Assembly (NCBI RefSeq): GCF_900177795.1
Contig: NZ_FXWJ01000001.1
Span: 620,001-684,000, forward strand
DNA: 64,000 bases
Direction of reading: 5' to 3'
Source: Plantibacter elymi (nom. nud.)
Lineage (GTDB): Bacteria > Actinomycetota > Actinomycetes > Actinomycetales > Microbacteriaceae
Positions 14,591-23,562 of the stretch are shown piece by piece. The notes below the pieces were generated by a model. It had not been told where the DNA came from, made no database searches, and saw nothing but the letters and a program-made list of their open reading frames with translations. Within the stretch, counting starts at the first letter, position 1; every line of letters starts with the position of its first letter. The translations under genes and the position numbers were made by a program.

Positions 14591-17443
14591 TCAGGCGCGC
14601 GGCCTGGCCCACATCACGACGCTGTACCAGGCGATGACCGCCACGACGCCGGCGATCACCCCGCCGAGGACGAGGTCGCCGAACGGGTCGTCGCCCGCGA
14701 CACCGTTCAGGGTCCAGACGCCCAGGATCACCGCGGCGGCGAGGGCCGACGGGGTCAGCCAGCGCACGGCGTCGCGGAGGAGACCCGGTTTCGGGGCCCG
14801 GCGCCGGGCCGACCCGAGGGCGCCGATCACGGAACCGAGGACCGCGATGCCGGCGAGGACCACCGTGAGGAGCCCCGGTGCCAGCGCCGCCGTCCGGGCC
14901 AAGGCCGCGGCATCGGCGTCGGTACCGGCGACCGTCCCGGCCGGGAGGTCGAGGACCGCACCGAGGTCGTCGCCACGGACGTCGAGTGACCACCGGCCGT
15001 CGTCGTCCGGCGCGAGGTCGAGCGTCGCCGTCGAGCGGGCGGCACCACCTTCGGTCGCCGCCGGTCGCCAAGCCCCTGCCTCGGCGGGAGTCCACCCGGC
15101 GTCGACGGCGTCGTCGAGGAGCTCGTCGTCGGCGGTGAAGCTGAGTCGGAACGGTTCGGGCGGGATGTCCTTGTCGATCGGGACGCTGTTCGACCAGCCG
15201 TCGAGGAGTGCGACCCAGCTGACCCGGTCGACGTCCCGACCGCCGACGGACGTGGCGATAGCCGGCCTCGTGGCGGTCGTCTGGATCACGACGTCGTGCA
15301 GACCCGTCCGCACGTCGTCGAAGGTCGTCCGGAGCAGCAGCCGACCGTCCTCGTGTTCCGTCGTGAATGGCGCGTCATCGCCGTCGATCGTCACGCGGTC
15401 GACGCTGAGACCCAGGTCCTGGCCGTCGACGACGGCGGGCCACTCGCGGACCACCTGACCGGGCACCGCCCCCTCATTCGAGAAGTCGACGCCGAGGCGT
15501 TCGGTCACGCGCAGTCGCGCACCGTCGCCACCGGACCGGGTCAGCTGTGCGTCGAACTCGGCTGCAGCGATCGTGACGAGGGTCGATCCGGGGATGTCGC
15601 CCGTGTAGGAGCGCGCGGTCTCGGGCTCCAGCGACGAAGCCGGGAGGACGTTCACCGCGACGATCGCGCCGACGACGAGGAGCGCGGCGAGCACCCGGAC
15701 GGCGATCCGCGGGCCGGTCAGGAAGCCCGCTGACGACCCGTCGGGCGGCGAGGTGGGACCGGTCGCGGCCGCCGGCATCGTGATCTCCGGCGCGATCAGC
15801 GCGGCGACCCGTCGGCCCGTCGCCCGGGGCGGGGCGCCGAGCACGGCGTAGGGCAGGAGACGGTCGCGTAGGGAGGCGCGATCGAGCAGCTGCGTCCGTT
15901 CGGCGAACACCCGGATGCCGAGCAGGTGCTGCTTCACGAGCGCACCCTTGCGGGTCAGTGGCCGGGCGGTCAGGGTGATCGCGAGCACGATGACGGCGAA
16001 GACGGTGGAGAGGGCGACGAAGGCGAGCGGCCACCACACCACCGCGAGCACCGTCTGATGGGAGAGCTGCCGGACGATGCCCCACTGGAGGATGGTCAGC
16101 GCGATCGGTGCGGCGATGAACCAGTCACGGACGAAGCCCTTCGGCACCCGGCGCAGACCCGCACGGACCTGTCCGGCCCGTTCCGTCCCGGTGAGGTACC
16201 GACGCAGGGCGCGGGGTCGGTCGCCCAGACGGCCGGCCCGCTTCGCGGCGCCTGCGGCCGCAACGAGGCGCGCCTGTCGCTTGGCCTGCTCCTTCGAGCC
16301 GCTGATCGCGGCGTCCTTCAGTCGTTCGGCGAGCTCCATCGTCGCGGGCGACCGGAGGAGGTGCGCCGCGGTGCGGGGCGTGATGCCCTCCGGAGGCTCC
16401 GACTGGGCGAGGTACCACGGACGTCCACGAGCGTCGCCCCACGCGACGGCCCGGGCGGCGAACGACAGCAGGAGCGTCGCAGCGAGGACGAGCATCGGCA
16501 GGACGGGGCCGAAGGTCTGGACCCAGAAGATCCAGGACTGCGGCGGCATCGTGATCGAGCCCGCTTCGAACGGCATCGTGAACCGCGCCTGCGCGTGCGG
16601 CGGGGCCGCGTCGTCGCTCGTGAACGCGTAGGCGACCTCGCCAGGAGGCGAGTCGGCCTCCGGGCTGAGCCACTGCCCGGCACCGATGAGGGTCCAGGCG
16701 AGGGAGCCGTACGGCTGCCGGACGAGCCGGTCGTCGAGGTCTTGTGGGATGGTCACCCGCACGTCGAGCTTCGCCACGGCCTGCTGCAGGTCGGGCCCGA
16801 AGACGTCCCAGCGGAGGAGGTCGACGGGCTGCCCGGTGGCCGGGTCGGTGTTGACGTAGGCGAGATCGGAGAGTCGGTACCGGATGACGAGTTCGTGGTC
16901 GCCCGTGAGCTGCTCGCCGGGGTCGACGACGAGCCGGAGGAAGACCGCTGCCCGCTCCCGGGTCACGTCCTGCTTCACGCCGTCCAACGTCACCGTGATC
17001 GCCGACGGGTCGAGGGCGTGGCCCTGATACTCGGTCGCGAGCACCCGCTCGATGGTCCGGTCGTCGAGGTCCTTCGGGAAGAACGCGTCGATGCGCTCCT
17101 CGACGTCGGTGACGAGCCGGCCGTCGTCATCCGTCGTCACGCGGTAGTCGGCGCTGAAGGAGCGGGCGATCCAGGTGTCGGTGACGTCGGATGCCTCGTC
17201 GGTGAGGTCGTCGAGGGTGAGGGGCGGGTTGATGACCGGGCCGACGAGGAGGAGGATCCCGCCGACGGCGACGAGCCCCCAGAGCTGCCACAGCCCGCCG
17301 CGGAGGCGGGAGCCGCCACGGGACTGCAACCAACGCTCGACGCGCAGAAGCCAGGCGGAGAGGACGGTCCACAGTGGCGTGTGCCGAGGCGCGGGATCCG
17401 GGATGCGGACGTCGGGGTCGCCCGTTCCGTCCGATCCGCTCAC
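14591..17443 (-). CDS. DUF2207-family membrane protein
   Basis: A ~950-residue membrane protein. Layout: short acidic N-terminus, a transmembrane segment near residues 55-75, an extracellular DUF2207 domain (FSADYRVTTDDDGRL; ITVTLDGVKQDVTRERAAVF), a second segment (FGPVLPMLVLAATLLLSF), a cytosolic Ala/Arg-rich region, several further segments, a second beta-rich extracellular part, and a C-terminal hydrophobic pair. Function is not known for the family. The GTG at 17443 is chosen because longer readings overlap the permease gene; TACACT at 17451-17456 sits seven bases before it. It lies downstream of the NCS1 permease but seems to have its own promoter. Confidence 0.78.
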   Translation of the reverse strand: MSGSDGTGDPDVRIPDPAPRHTPLWTVLSAWLLRVERWLQSRGGSRLRGGLWQLWGLVAVGGILLLVGPVINPPLTLDDLTDEASDVTDTWIARSFSADYRVTTDDDGRLVTDVEERIDAFFPKDLDDRTIERVLATEYQGHALDPSAITVTLDGVKQDVTRERAAVFLRLVVDPGEQLTGDHELVIRYRLSDLAYVNTDPATGQPVDLLRWDVFGPDLQQAVAKLDVRVTIPQDLDDRLVRQPYGSLAWTLIGAGQWLSPEADSPPGEVAYAFTSDDAAPPHAQARFTMPFEAGSITMPPQSWIFWVQTFGPVLPMLVLAATLLLSFAARAVAWGDARGRPWYLAQSEPPEGITPRTAAHLLRSPATMELAERLKDAAISGSKEQAKRQARLVAAAGAAKRAGRLGDRPRALRRYLTGTERAGQVRAGLRRVPKGFVRDWFIAAPIALTILQWGIVRQLSHQTVLAVVWWPLAFVALSTVFAVIVLAITLTARPLTRKGALVKQHLLGIRVFAERTQLLDRASLRDRLLPYAVLGAPPRATGRRVAALIAPEITMPAAATGPTSPPDGSSAGFLTGPRIAVRVLAALLVVGAIVAVNVLPASSLEPETARSYTGDIPGSTLVTIAAAEFDAQLTRSGGDGARLRVTERLGVDFSNEGAVPGQVVREWPAVVDGQDLGLSVDRVTIDGDDAPFTTEHEDGRLLLRTTFDDVRTGLHDVVIQTTATRPAIATSVGGRDVDRVSWVALLDGWSNSVPIDKDIPPEPFRLSFTADDELLDDAVDAGWTPAEAGAWRPAATEGGAARSTATLDLAPDDDGRWSLDVRGDDLGAVLDLPAGTVAGTDADAAALARTAALAPGLLTVVLAGIAVLGSVIGALGSARRRAPKPGLLRDAVRWLTPSALAAAVILGVWTLNGVAGDDPFGDLVLGGVIAGVVAVIAWYSVVMWARPRA

Positions 17444-17510
17444 GTCGTCGAGTGTAATCGCGTGACGCCCTGCAACCGGACGACGTCCGTCGCTCAGCTT
17501 GCCCGAGAAC

Positions 17511-19004
17511 TCAGCGTTGCCGGGAGCTGAAGGCGACCGCCTGGTGACCCGTCTCGGTGACGTCGCGCTCGGCCGCTGCACGCTCACGGCCCAGGTCGAG
17601 CGACCGGGAGAGGAGGACGTAGGCGATCGCGGACGCGGCGAGGCCGATGAACAGCGCGAGGTCGGCGCCGCCGAGCGCCTGCGCGATCGGACCGGTGAAC
17701 CACACCGTCACGACGAACGGGATCATCGCCACGATGCCGATCGCGTAGGCGAGGAGGCCACGCCAGCCCCAGGCGCCGTAGACGCCGTTCGGGGTGAAGA
17801 TGTCACGGACCACGTAGTGGCCCTTCCGGACGAGGTAGTAGTCGACGAGGTTGATCGAGGTCCACGGCACGAGGACGTAGAGCAGGACGACGAGGAAGCT
17901 GCTGAAGTTCGCGAGGAACTCGCCGGTGCTGAGCAAGGAGCCGATGACGGCGGCCGTGGCGATCGCGAGACACGTGACGACCCGCAGCGTGCGTGTCGGC
18001 CGGACCGGTCGGATGGAGTCGATGATCGTGATCGTCTCGATCGAGGCCGCGTAGATGTTGACCGTGATGACGCTGATGAGTCCGGGTAGCGCTGCCACGA
18101 GCAGCCAGGTGCCGGAGCCGGGCAGGATGGCGTCCGCGGCGTCACGGACCCCTTCGAGCGGGTCGGCGCCCTGGAACGCACTGGCGACGAAGGCACCGAG
18201 CCCCATGAGCCAGACGGCGCCGACGAACACACCGCCGTAGGTGTAGAAGAGTGCCCGCCCGGGGTTCGTCTGCGGCGGGAGGTAGCGCGAGTAGTCGGAC
18301 ACGTACGGCGCCCAACCGAGCGCGTAGGCCGCGGCGCCACCGAACTGCACGAGGAACGCCACCCAGCTGAAGTTCGCCAGCGACAGCGCATCGGCCGGGA
18401 GCGGCACGACGAAGGGGACGACGACCGTGAACAGCCCGAAGGTGATGAGGAACAGCGCGGTGAGCCACGACTGCGTCCGGTGGATCCAGGAGTACCCGAA
18501 GATCGCGAGGAGGACGGCGACACCGCTGATGAGCACGTACCAGCCCGCGCCCGCGTCGACGCCGGTGGTCATGGTGAGGACGTCCGCACCGAGCATCTGG
18601 TTGAACATGTTGAAGCCGACGAGGCTGAACACGACGATCGCGCAGATGAGGACGACGCCGCGGTAGCCGAACTGGGCCCGCGACTGGATCATCTGCGGGA
18701 GTCCCAGCTGCGGTCCCTGTGCGGAGTGGAAGGCCGTGAACACGGTGCCGACTGCTACGCCGAGGACGATCGCGAGGAGGGACGTCGCGAGGTTCGCTCC
18801 GAGAGCCGCGCCGAGCATGCCGGTCGCCAGGGTCGTGACCTGCGCGTTCGACATGAACCAGAGGGAGAACAGCGAGCGCGGGCGACCGTGACGCTCGTCG
18901 AGCGGGACCCAGTCGATGGAGCGCGATTCGACGAGGGACGGCTGGGCGTCACCCGCTCCGGGAGCGGAACCGGGCGTGGACGAGTGGGCGGCGGGTGTCG
19001 CCAT
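17511..19004 (-). CDS. NCS1-family nucleobase/hydantoin-type permease
   Basis: A 497-residue transporter with about 12 hydrophobic segments, of the nucleobase-cation symporter-1 family (PF02133). Typical are SLWFMSNAQVTTLATGMLGA at the first helix, the amphipathic QSRAQFGYRG, and a Trp-rich WAPYVSDYSRYLP loop. It should import a nucleobase, allantoin/hydantoin or related small amide. The ATG at 19004 has GGAGG six bases before it. It diverges from the carbon-nitrogen hydrolase gene across a 186-base region, and the shared context suggests the hydrolase acts on the imported compound. The LysR gene beyond is the likely regulator. Confidence 0.87.
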   Translation of the reverse strand: MATPAAHSSTPGSAPGAGDAQPSLVESRSIDWVPLDERHGRPRSLFSLWFMSNAQVTTLATGMLGAALGANLATSLLAIVLGVAVGTVFTAFHSAQGPQLGLPQMIQSRAQFGYRGVVLICAIVVFSLVGFNMFNQMLGADVLTMTTGVDAGAGWYVLISGVAVLLAIFGYSWIHRTQSWLTALFLITFGLFTVVVPFVVPLPADALSLANFSWVAFLVQFGGAAAYALGWAPYVSDYSRYLPPQTNPGRALFYTYGGVFVGAVWLMGLGAFVASAFQGADPLEGVRDAADAILPGSGTWLLVAALPGLISVITVNIYAASIETITIIDSIRPVRPTRTLRVVTCLAIATAAVIGSLLSTGEFLANFSSFLVVLLYVLVPWTSINLVDYYLVRKGHYVVRDIFTPNGVYGAWGWRGLLAYAIGIVAMIPFVVTVWFTGPIAQALGGADLALFIGLAASAIAYVLLSRSLDLGRERAAAERDVTETGHQAVAFSSRQR

Positions 19005-19190
19005 GGCTGGCCTCCAGGGCTCGGGCGGTCGAGGAGTGCGACGGGCAGCGGGGGTCTGCCTCGGGTCGGGGACTCGCTCGTGCCGACGACGGTATCCGCA
19101 GCCCACGGACGGGCACAATCGGCCATGCCCCGATCCCAGCCATCGGGGAACACGATGGTCCCGTCCGCGAGGGCTTCGTATGATCGCTGG

Positions 19191-20069
19191 ATGACCAGCA
19201 CCGACCCCACGGGGGCCACCGACCACAGCGACCCCGATGCGCGGAGCGCCCGGGTCCGCGCCCAGGAACTCGCCCCCGTCCTCGGCGACCTCGACAGCAA
19301 TCTGCGCACGATCGAGGCGGCCATCCGGGACGCCGTCGCGGACGGGGTGCAGCTCCTCGTGCTGCCCGAACTCGCGACGAGCGGCTACTACCTCGGCACC
19401 CCGGATGCGGCCCGCGCGGTCGCACTCCCGAGCGATGCGTCGGTGTTCAGCGGCTGGGCGTCACTGCTCCCCGAAGACGGCGTGGTGGTCGTCGGGTTCT
19501 GCGAGCTGGACGGTGAAGAGATCCGTAACAGCGCGCTGGTCCTCGGTGCCTCGGGGGTGCTCGGGGTCTACCGGAAGGTGCACCTGTGGGACGAAGAGCA
19601 GTCCGTCTTCGTGGCGGGTCGCGAGACCCAGCCGGTGGTCGAGACGCCGCTCGGCCGGCTCGGCGTCCTCGTCTGTTACGACCTCGAGTTCCCCGAGGTG
19701 CCGCGGGGACTGGCGCTCCGCGGAGCGGACCTCCTCGTCGTCCCGACGAACTGGCCCCTGGTCGAGCGGCCGGAGGGCGAGCGGGCACCCGAGGTCGTCC
19801 AGGCGATGGCGGCGGCGCGCGCGTCCGCGATCCCGATCGTGTGCTGCGACCGCTCCGGCACCGAGGCCGGCAAGCCCTGGACCGAGGGGACCACGATCAT
19901 CCCGGCCGACGGGTGGCCCGTCGGTGAGAAGGACGCGCGGGGACGGGTGGACGGGACCGTCTGGATCGACCGGGCCGCGACCCGGATCGGTCCGCGCAAC
20001 GACGTGCTCGCCGACCGGCGGCCGGAGCTGTACGGCGCCGTGACGGGAGAGCGCTCCTCGCTAGGCTGA
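19191..20069 (+). CDS. Carbon-nitrogen hydrolase (nitrilase superfamily)
   Basis: A 292-residue amidase/carbamoylase-type enzyme. The catalytic triad is complete: Glu60 (LLVLPELATSGY), Lys129 (GVYRKVHLWDE) and Cys162 (GVLVCYDLEFPE). Members hydrolyse nitriles, omega-amides, N-carbamoyl amines or beta-ureido acids; the permease next door points to an amide or ureido compound from nucleobase/hydantoin breakdown. TATGAT at 19179-19184 is six bases before the ATG, so the message is probably leaderless. The LysR gene begins four bases after this stop but has its own hexamer. Confidence 0.88.
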   Translation: MTSTDPTGATDHSDPDARSARVRAQELAPVLGDLDSNLRTIEAAIRDAVADGVQLLVLPELATSGYYLGTPDAARAVALPSDASVFSGWASLLPEDGVVVVGFCELDGEEIRNSALVLGASGVLGVYRKVHLWDEEQSVFVAGRETQPVVETPLGRLGVLVCYDLEFPEVPRGLALRGADLLVVPTNWPLVERPEGERAPEVVQAMAAARASAIPIVCCDRSGTEAGKPWTEGTTIIPADGWPVGEKDARGRVDGTVWIDRAATRIGPRNDVLADRRPELYGAVTGERSSLG

Positions 20070-20073
20070 CCGC

Positions 20074-21006
20074 ATGACCCTCGCGCAACTCCGCGCCTTC
20101 CTCGCTGCCTACGAGAGCGGCTCCTTCACCGCCGCGGCCGCCGAGCTCGACAGCAGCCAGGCCTCCGTGTCCGAGCTCGTCAGCCGCCTCGAGCGCGAGA
20201 TCGGCCTGCAGCTGTTCGCCCGCGGTGCGCGCCGGCTCGTCCCGACGGCGGCCGCCGAGGAGCTGCGCGAGCATGCCAGACGCGCGGTCGCCGCGATCGA
20301 CGGCGGACTCGACGCGCTCTCGGCGATCACCTCCCTCGACGGCGGCGTGTGCACCTTCGGCGTCCTGCGCAACGCCGCCTATTACGAGCTGTCCGACCTG
20401 GTGCAGCGCTTCCACCAGCGGTACCCCAACGTGCGTGTGCGACTCGTGGGGCTGAACTCGGCACTCGTCGCGGACTCCGTGGCGAGCGGCGAGATCGAGG
20501 CCGGGCTCGTCGTCCTCCCGGTGCCCGTCGCGGGCCTCGCCATCCGGCCCCTCTTCCGCGACGAGGTCTTCTACGCCTCCACCACCAGGGATCCCGCCGC
20601 GGGCCCGGTCGGGATCGACGAGTTCGCGGACGCCAAGCTCGTGCTCTACGACGCCTACGCCGGGTGGCGGGATCCCACTCGGCTCCAACTGCTGGAGCGC
20701 GCTCGTCTGCAGGGACGGTCGATCGAACCAGCCGTCGAGGTCGAGCACGTGGAGACCGCCCTGAGCCTCGCGGCGACCGGGGCCGCCGACACGATCGTGT
20801 CCGGCACGGTCGCCCGCACCGGCGGGTTCCCGGAGCAGCTGACGCTCACCCCCTTCGCCGAACCGCTCTACGACACGATCGCGCTCGTCCAGCGCGAGGG
20901 CGCCTACCTGTCGCCGGCCACCGCACGGATCGCCGAGCTCGCCGAGCACACCCTGCTCGCGGCGGCGGAGCCCGACCAGGTGATCGCGACCACCCCGAGG
21001 CGCTGA
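20074..21006 (+). CDS. LysR-family transcriptional regulator
   Basis: A 310-residue regulator: N-terminal winged helix-turn-helix (LAQLRAFLAAYESGSFTAAA, QASVSELVSRLE, LFARGARRLVPT), linker helix, then a periplasmic-binding-like effector domain. It is sandwiched between the hydrolase and the HisD-like gene and probably senses a pathway intermediate. TAGGCT at 20062-20067, inside the end of the hydrolase gene, is six bases before the ATG. Confidence 0.92.
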   Translation: MTLAQLRAFLAAYESGSFTAAAAELDSSQASVSELVSRLEREIGLQLFARGARRLVPTAAAEELREHARRAVAAIDGGLDALSAITSLDGGVCTFGVLRNAAYYELSDLVQRFHQRYPNVRVRLVGLNSALVADSVASGEIEAGLVVLPVPVAGLAIRPLFRDEVFYASTTRDPAAGPVGIDEFADAKLVLYDAYAGWRDPTRLQLLERARLQGRSIEPAVEVEHVETALSLAATGAADTIVSGTVARTGGFPEQLTLTPFAEPLYDTIALVQREGAYLSPATARIAELAEHTLLAAAEPDQVIATTPRR

Positions 21007-21100
21007 GCGACGCCTGCGAACCGGAGTATCGGATGACCCGATGGCTCGCGCCGGTACGTCCCCCGTTGTCGCCCCCGCGCCGCGTTCGTACGCTCGCAGC

Positions 21101-22417
21101 ATGCGTTTCAGTCCTCCCGTGCTCCAGTCCCTCGGCGGCTCCTTCCGTCACCTCAAGACCCCGCTCGTCGACGCCCCACCGGCGCAGCGCGACCCGGCCG
21201 TCATCGAGACCGTCTCCGCGATGCTCCTCGACATCGAGCGGCGCGGCATGGACGCCGTGCTCGATGCCGCGCGACGGCTCGACCGGTACGAGGGCGGCGA
21301 CGTCGAGCTCACGCCCGAGCAGATCGCGACCAGCGGCGACCGCCTCCCCGCGGACCTCCGCGCCGCCATCGACCTCGGCGGTGAGCGCACCCGGGCCTTC
21401 GCCCGGGAGCAGCGCTCCCACCTGCAGGACTTCGAGACCGAGCTCGTCCCCGGACTCATCACTGGCGTGAAGTACGTGCCCGTCTCCCGCGTCGGCGCCT
21501 ACCTCCCGGCCGGTCGCTTCCCGCTCACCGCGAGCGCGTTCATGACGGTCGGCGTCGCCAAGCAGGCCGGTGTGCCGACGGTCATCGCCTGCACCCCGCC
21601 GCAGCCCGACGGCGGCGCGAACGACGCGGTCGTCTACGCCGCGCACGTGTCCGGCGTCGACCGCGTCTTCATCCTCGGCGGTGTCCAGGCGCTCGCCGCC
21701 ATGGCCTACGGTCTGCTCGGCGAGCTGCCGATCGACATGCTCGTCGGTGCGGGCAACGCCTTCGTCGCAGAGGCCAAGCGGCAGCTGTTCGGCACGGTCG
21801 CGATCGACCTCCTCGCCGGTCCGTCCGAGGTGGCCGTCCTCGCGGACGAGACCGCGGACCCGATCCTGGTGGCCGCGGACCTGCTCGGGCAGGCCGAGCA
21901 CGGACCGAACTCGCCGGCCGCGCTCGTGACGACGTCGGAGGAGCTCGGCCGCGCGGTCATCGCCGAGGTCGAACGCCAGCTCCCGACGCTCTCGACCGAG
22001 TCGATCTGCGGGCCCGCCTGGCGCGACTACGGCTCCGTGACCGTGGCCGACGACCGCGAGACCGCCGCGGCGCTCATGGACGACCTCGCCCCGGAACACC
22101 TCGAGGTCATCACGGCGGACGACGCCTGGTACCACGAGCGGTTGCTCAACTACGGGTCGATCTTCCTCGGCGCGTGGAGCACCGTGGCGTACTCGGACAA
22201 GGGCATGGCCGGCACGAACCACGTGCTCCCCACCGCCGGCGGCGCCAAGCACAGTGCCGGGCTCTCGGTGTCGCGGTTCCTGAAGCCGCTCACCTACCAG
22301 CGGATCGCCGAGACGGCGACGCCCGAGCTCGCCGACGCGGTGCAGGTCATCTCCGATTCGGAGGGGATGGCGGCGCACAGCGCGACGGCGACGCTCCGCA
22401 CGGCCCGGCTCAGCTGA
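21101..22417 (+). CDS. hisD: Histidinol dehydrogenase family protein, probably catabolic
   Basis: A 438-residue NAD-dependent dehydrogenase of the HisD family. Conserved stretches: RVGAYLPAGRFPL, VFILGGVQALAAMAYG, GAGNAFVAEAKRQLFG, DLLAGPSEVAVLAD, LLGQAEHGPNSPA (zinc ligands), LAPEHLE (catalytic Glu-His) and GTNHVLPT. HisD oxidises histidinol in two steps to histidine, but no other histidine genes are present. The neighbours are a permease, an amide hydrolase and LysR, so I infer a catabolic paralogue that oxidises an amino- or sulfo-alcohol. A promoter-like TTGTCG (21065-21070), 18-base gap, TACGCT (21089-21094), then six bases to the ATG suggests a leaderless message. Confidence 0.82.
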   Translation: MRFSPPVLQSLGGSFRHLKTPLVDAPPAQRDPAVIETVSAMLLDIERRGMDAVLDAARRLDRYEGGDVELTPEQIATSGDRLPADLRAAIDLGGERTRAFAREQRSHLQDFETELVPGLITGVKYVPVSRVGAYLPAGRFPLTASAFMTVGVAKQAGVPTVIACTPPQPDGGANDAVVYAAHVSGVDRVFILGGVQALAAMAYGLLGELPIDMLVGAGNAFVAEAKRQLFGTVAIDLLAGPSEVAVLADETADPILVAADLLGQAEHGPNSPAALVTTSEELGRAVIAEVERQLPTLSTESICGPAWRDYGSVTVADDRETAAALMDDLAPEHLEVITADDAWYHERLLNYGSIFLGAWSTVAYSDKGMAGTNHVLPTAGGAKHSAGLSVSRFLKPLTYQRIAETATPELADAVQVISDSEGMAAHSATATLRTARLS

Positions 22418-22441
22418 GGCGGTCGGGGCGTACCCGCTTCC

Positions 22442-23101
22442 TCAGTCACCCTGGCGGAGCGCGTGCTGGGCCTCCTGCATCGCCTCGTCGAAGTCCAGTT
22501 CGGGGTCGTGGAGGATCCGGGCGGTCGCGCGAGCGTGCGCACGGGCCTCGCGTTCGAACACCTCGGATGCGGCCGCTTCTTCGACGGGTTCGATCGAGGG
22601 CTCGCCGATCGTGGCGAACGCACGCGTGAGGCTGAGCTGCACCTCGCGGTCGCCTCGGCCGAACTGCCTCGCCAGCAGCTCGGCGAGCGCCGACGCCTCC
22701 CGCTCCGGGACGACCCCTGCGGCGGTGCGCCAGGCGGCTCGGGCGACCTGATCCTCCTCGTCCTCCAGCAGCGCGAGCGTGATGGCCGACCAGGTGCGTG
22801 GGTCTCCGGTCTTCGAGAGGGTGTGCAGCGCCTGGCTGCGCGCCTGCGGGAAGACCGACCCGAGTTCCTCCAGCAGGCGGGGAACGGTGACCTCGGGGTC
22901 GTGTCGCACGAGTGCCCAGGTGAGCATGTCGCGCACGAAGAAGTCGGGCTCCACGGCGCAGCGGTCGACGAGGACCTCGATGTAGGCGCTCTTCGGGGTG
23001 GTGCCCGCGGCGAGCGCGGCCTGGAGCCGGTCTGACGAGGCCGGCACGCGGAGGGCGCGGGCGAGCCCGTTCGCGGCGGCGTCGTCGTATTCCGAGGACA
23101 T
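22442..23101 (-). CDS. HEAT-repeat protein
   Basis: A 219-residue all-helical cytosolic protein with repeated helix pairs of HEAT type: FVRDMLTWALVRHDPEVTVPRLLEEL, ARSQALHTLSKTGDPRTWSAI, VARAAWRTAAGVV, VQLSLTRAFATIG. Such proteins are scaffolds or resemble bilin-lyase/DNA-glycosylase helical repeats; no catalytic motif is seen. GGAAGG precedes the ATG at 23101. It is divergent from the NIPSNAP gene and convergent with the HisD-like gene. Confidence 0.75.
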   Translation of the reverse strand: MSSEYDDAAANGLARALRVPASSDRLQAALAAGTTPKSAYIEVLVDRCAVEPDFFVRDMLTWALVRHDPEVTVPRLLEELGSVFPQARSQALHTLSKTGDPRTWSAITLALLEDEEDQVARAAWRTAAGVVPEREASALAELLARQFGRGDREVQLSLTRAFATIGEPSIEPVEEAAASEVFEREARAHARATARILHDPELDFDEAMQEAQHALRQGD

Positions 23102-23206
23102 CTCGACCACCTTCCGGGTGTGGGGACGGGTTTCCAGCGTAGGTGTCCGGTGACGCCGGTGGCCCCCTATGACGACGGTCGTCGTGCGGACGGCCAGACT
23201 GGACCC

Positions 23207-23533
23207 ATGATCACCATCCACCTCCGCTACCAGATCGACCCCGAGCAGCTCGACACCTTCACCGAGTACGGGCGGCGCTGGATCCGCCTCGTGAACCGGC
23301 TCGGCGGCGACCACCACGGTTACTTCCTCCCCGCGGAGGGCGACAACGACGAGGCGTTCGCGCTGTTCAGCTTCCCGTCGCTCGCCGCCTACGAGCAGTA
23401 CCGCATCGCCGCGGCGACGGACCCGGAGTGCATCGAGGCCTACGAGCTCGTGCGGGGCACCGGCTGCATCGTGCGCTTCGAGCGTCGTTTCCAGACACCG
23501 CTCTTCGGCGACGAGGTGGAACTCCGGCCCTGA
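23207..23533 (+). CDS. NIPSNAP-family protein
   Basis: A 108-residue protein with the ferredoxin-like dimeric barrel pattern of NIPSNAP proteins: ITIHLRYQIDPEQLDTF, then GDHHGYFLPAEGDNDEAF, FSFPSLAAYEQYRI and a Cys-rich tail strand. Function unknown; often a small-molecule-binding dimer. CAGACT at 23195-23200 sits six bases before the ATG, fitting the leaderless promoter pattern. Confidence 0.8.
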   Translation: MITIHLRYQIDPEQLDTFTEYGRRWIRLVNRLGGDHHGYFLPAEGDNDEAFALFSFPSLAAYEQYRIAAATDPECIEAYELVRGTGCIVRFERRFQTPLFGDEVELRP

Positions 23534-23562
23534 GCCTCGGTGAGCCTGAGCCTCGGTGAGCC

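Noticed and set aside
15926-17530. Long plus-strand frame opposite DUF2207
   Set aside because: Low-complexity Arg/Gly/Asp product; the minus strand has transmembrane segments and a family match.
17443-17587. Longer N-terminus for DUF2207 (start at 17587)
   Set aside because: Would overlap the permease gene and cross a likely -10 hexamer; GTG at 17443 fits better.
23534-23562. Repeated gagcctcggt words between the NIPSNAP and kinase genes
   Set aside because: Only two short copies; resembles the 52-bp repeat words but too little to call an element.
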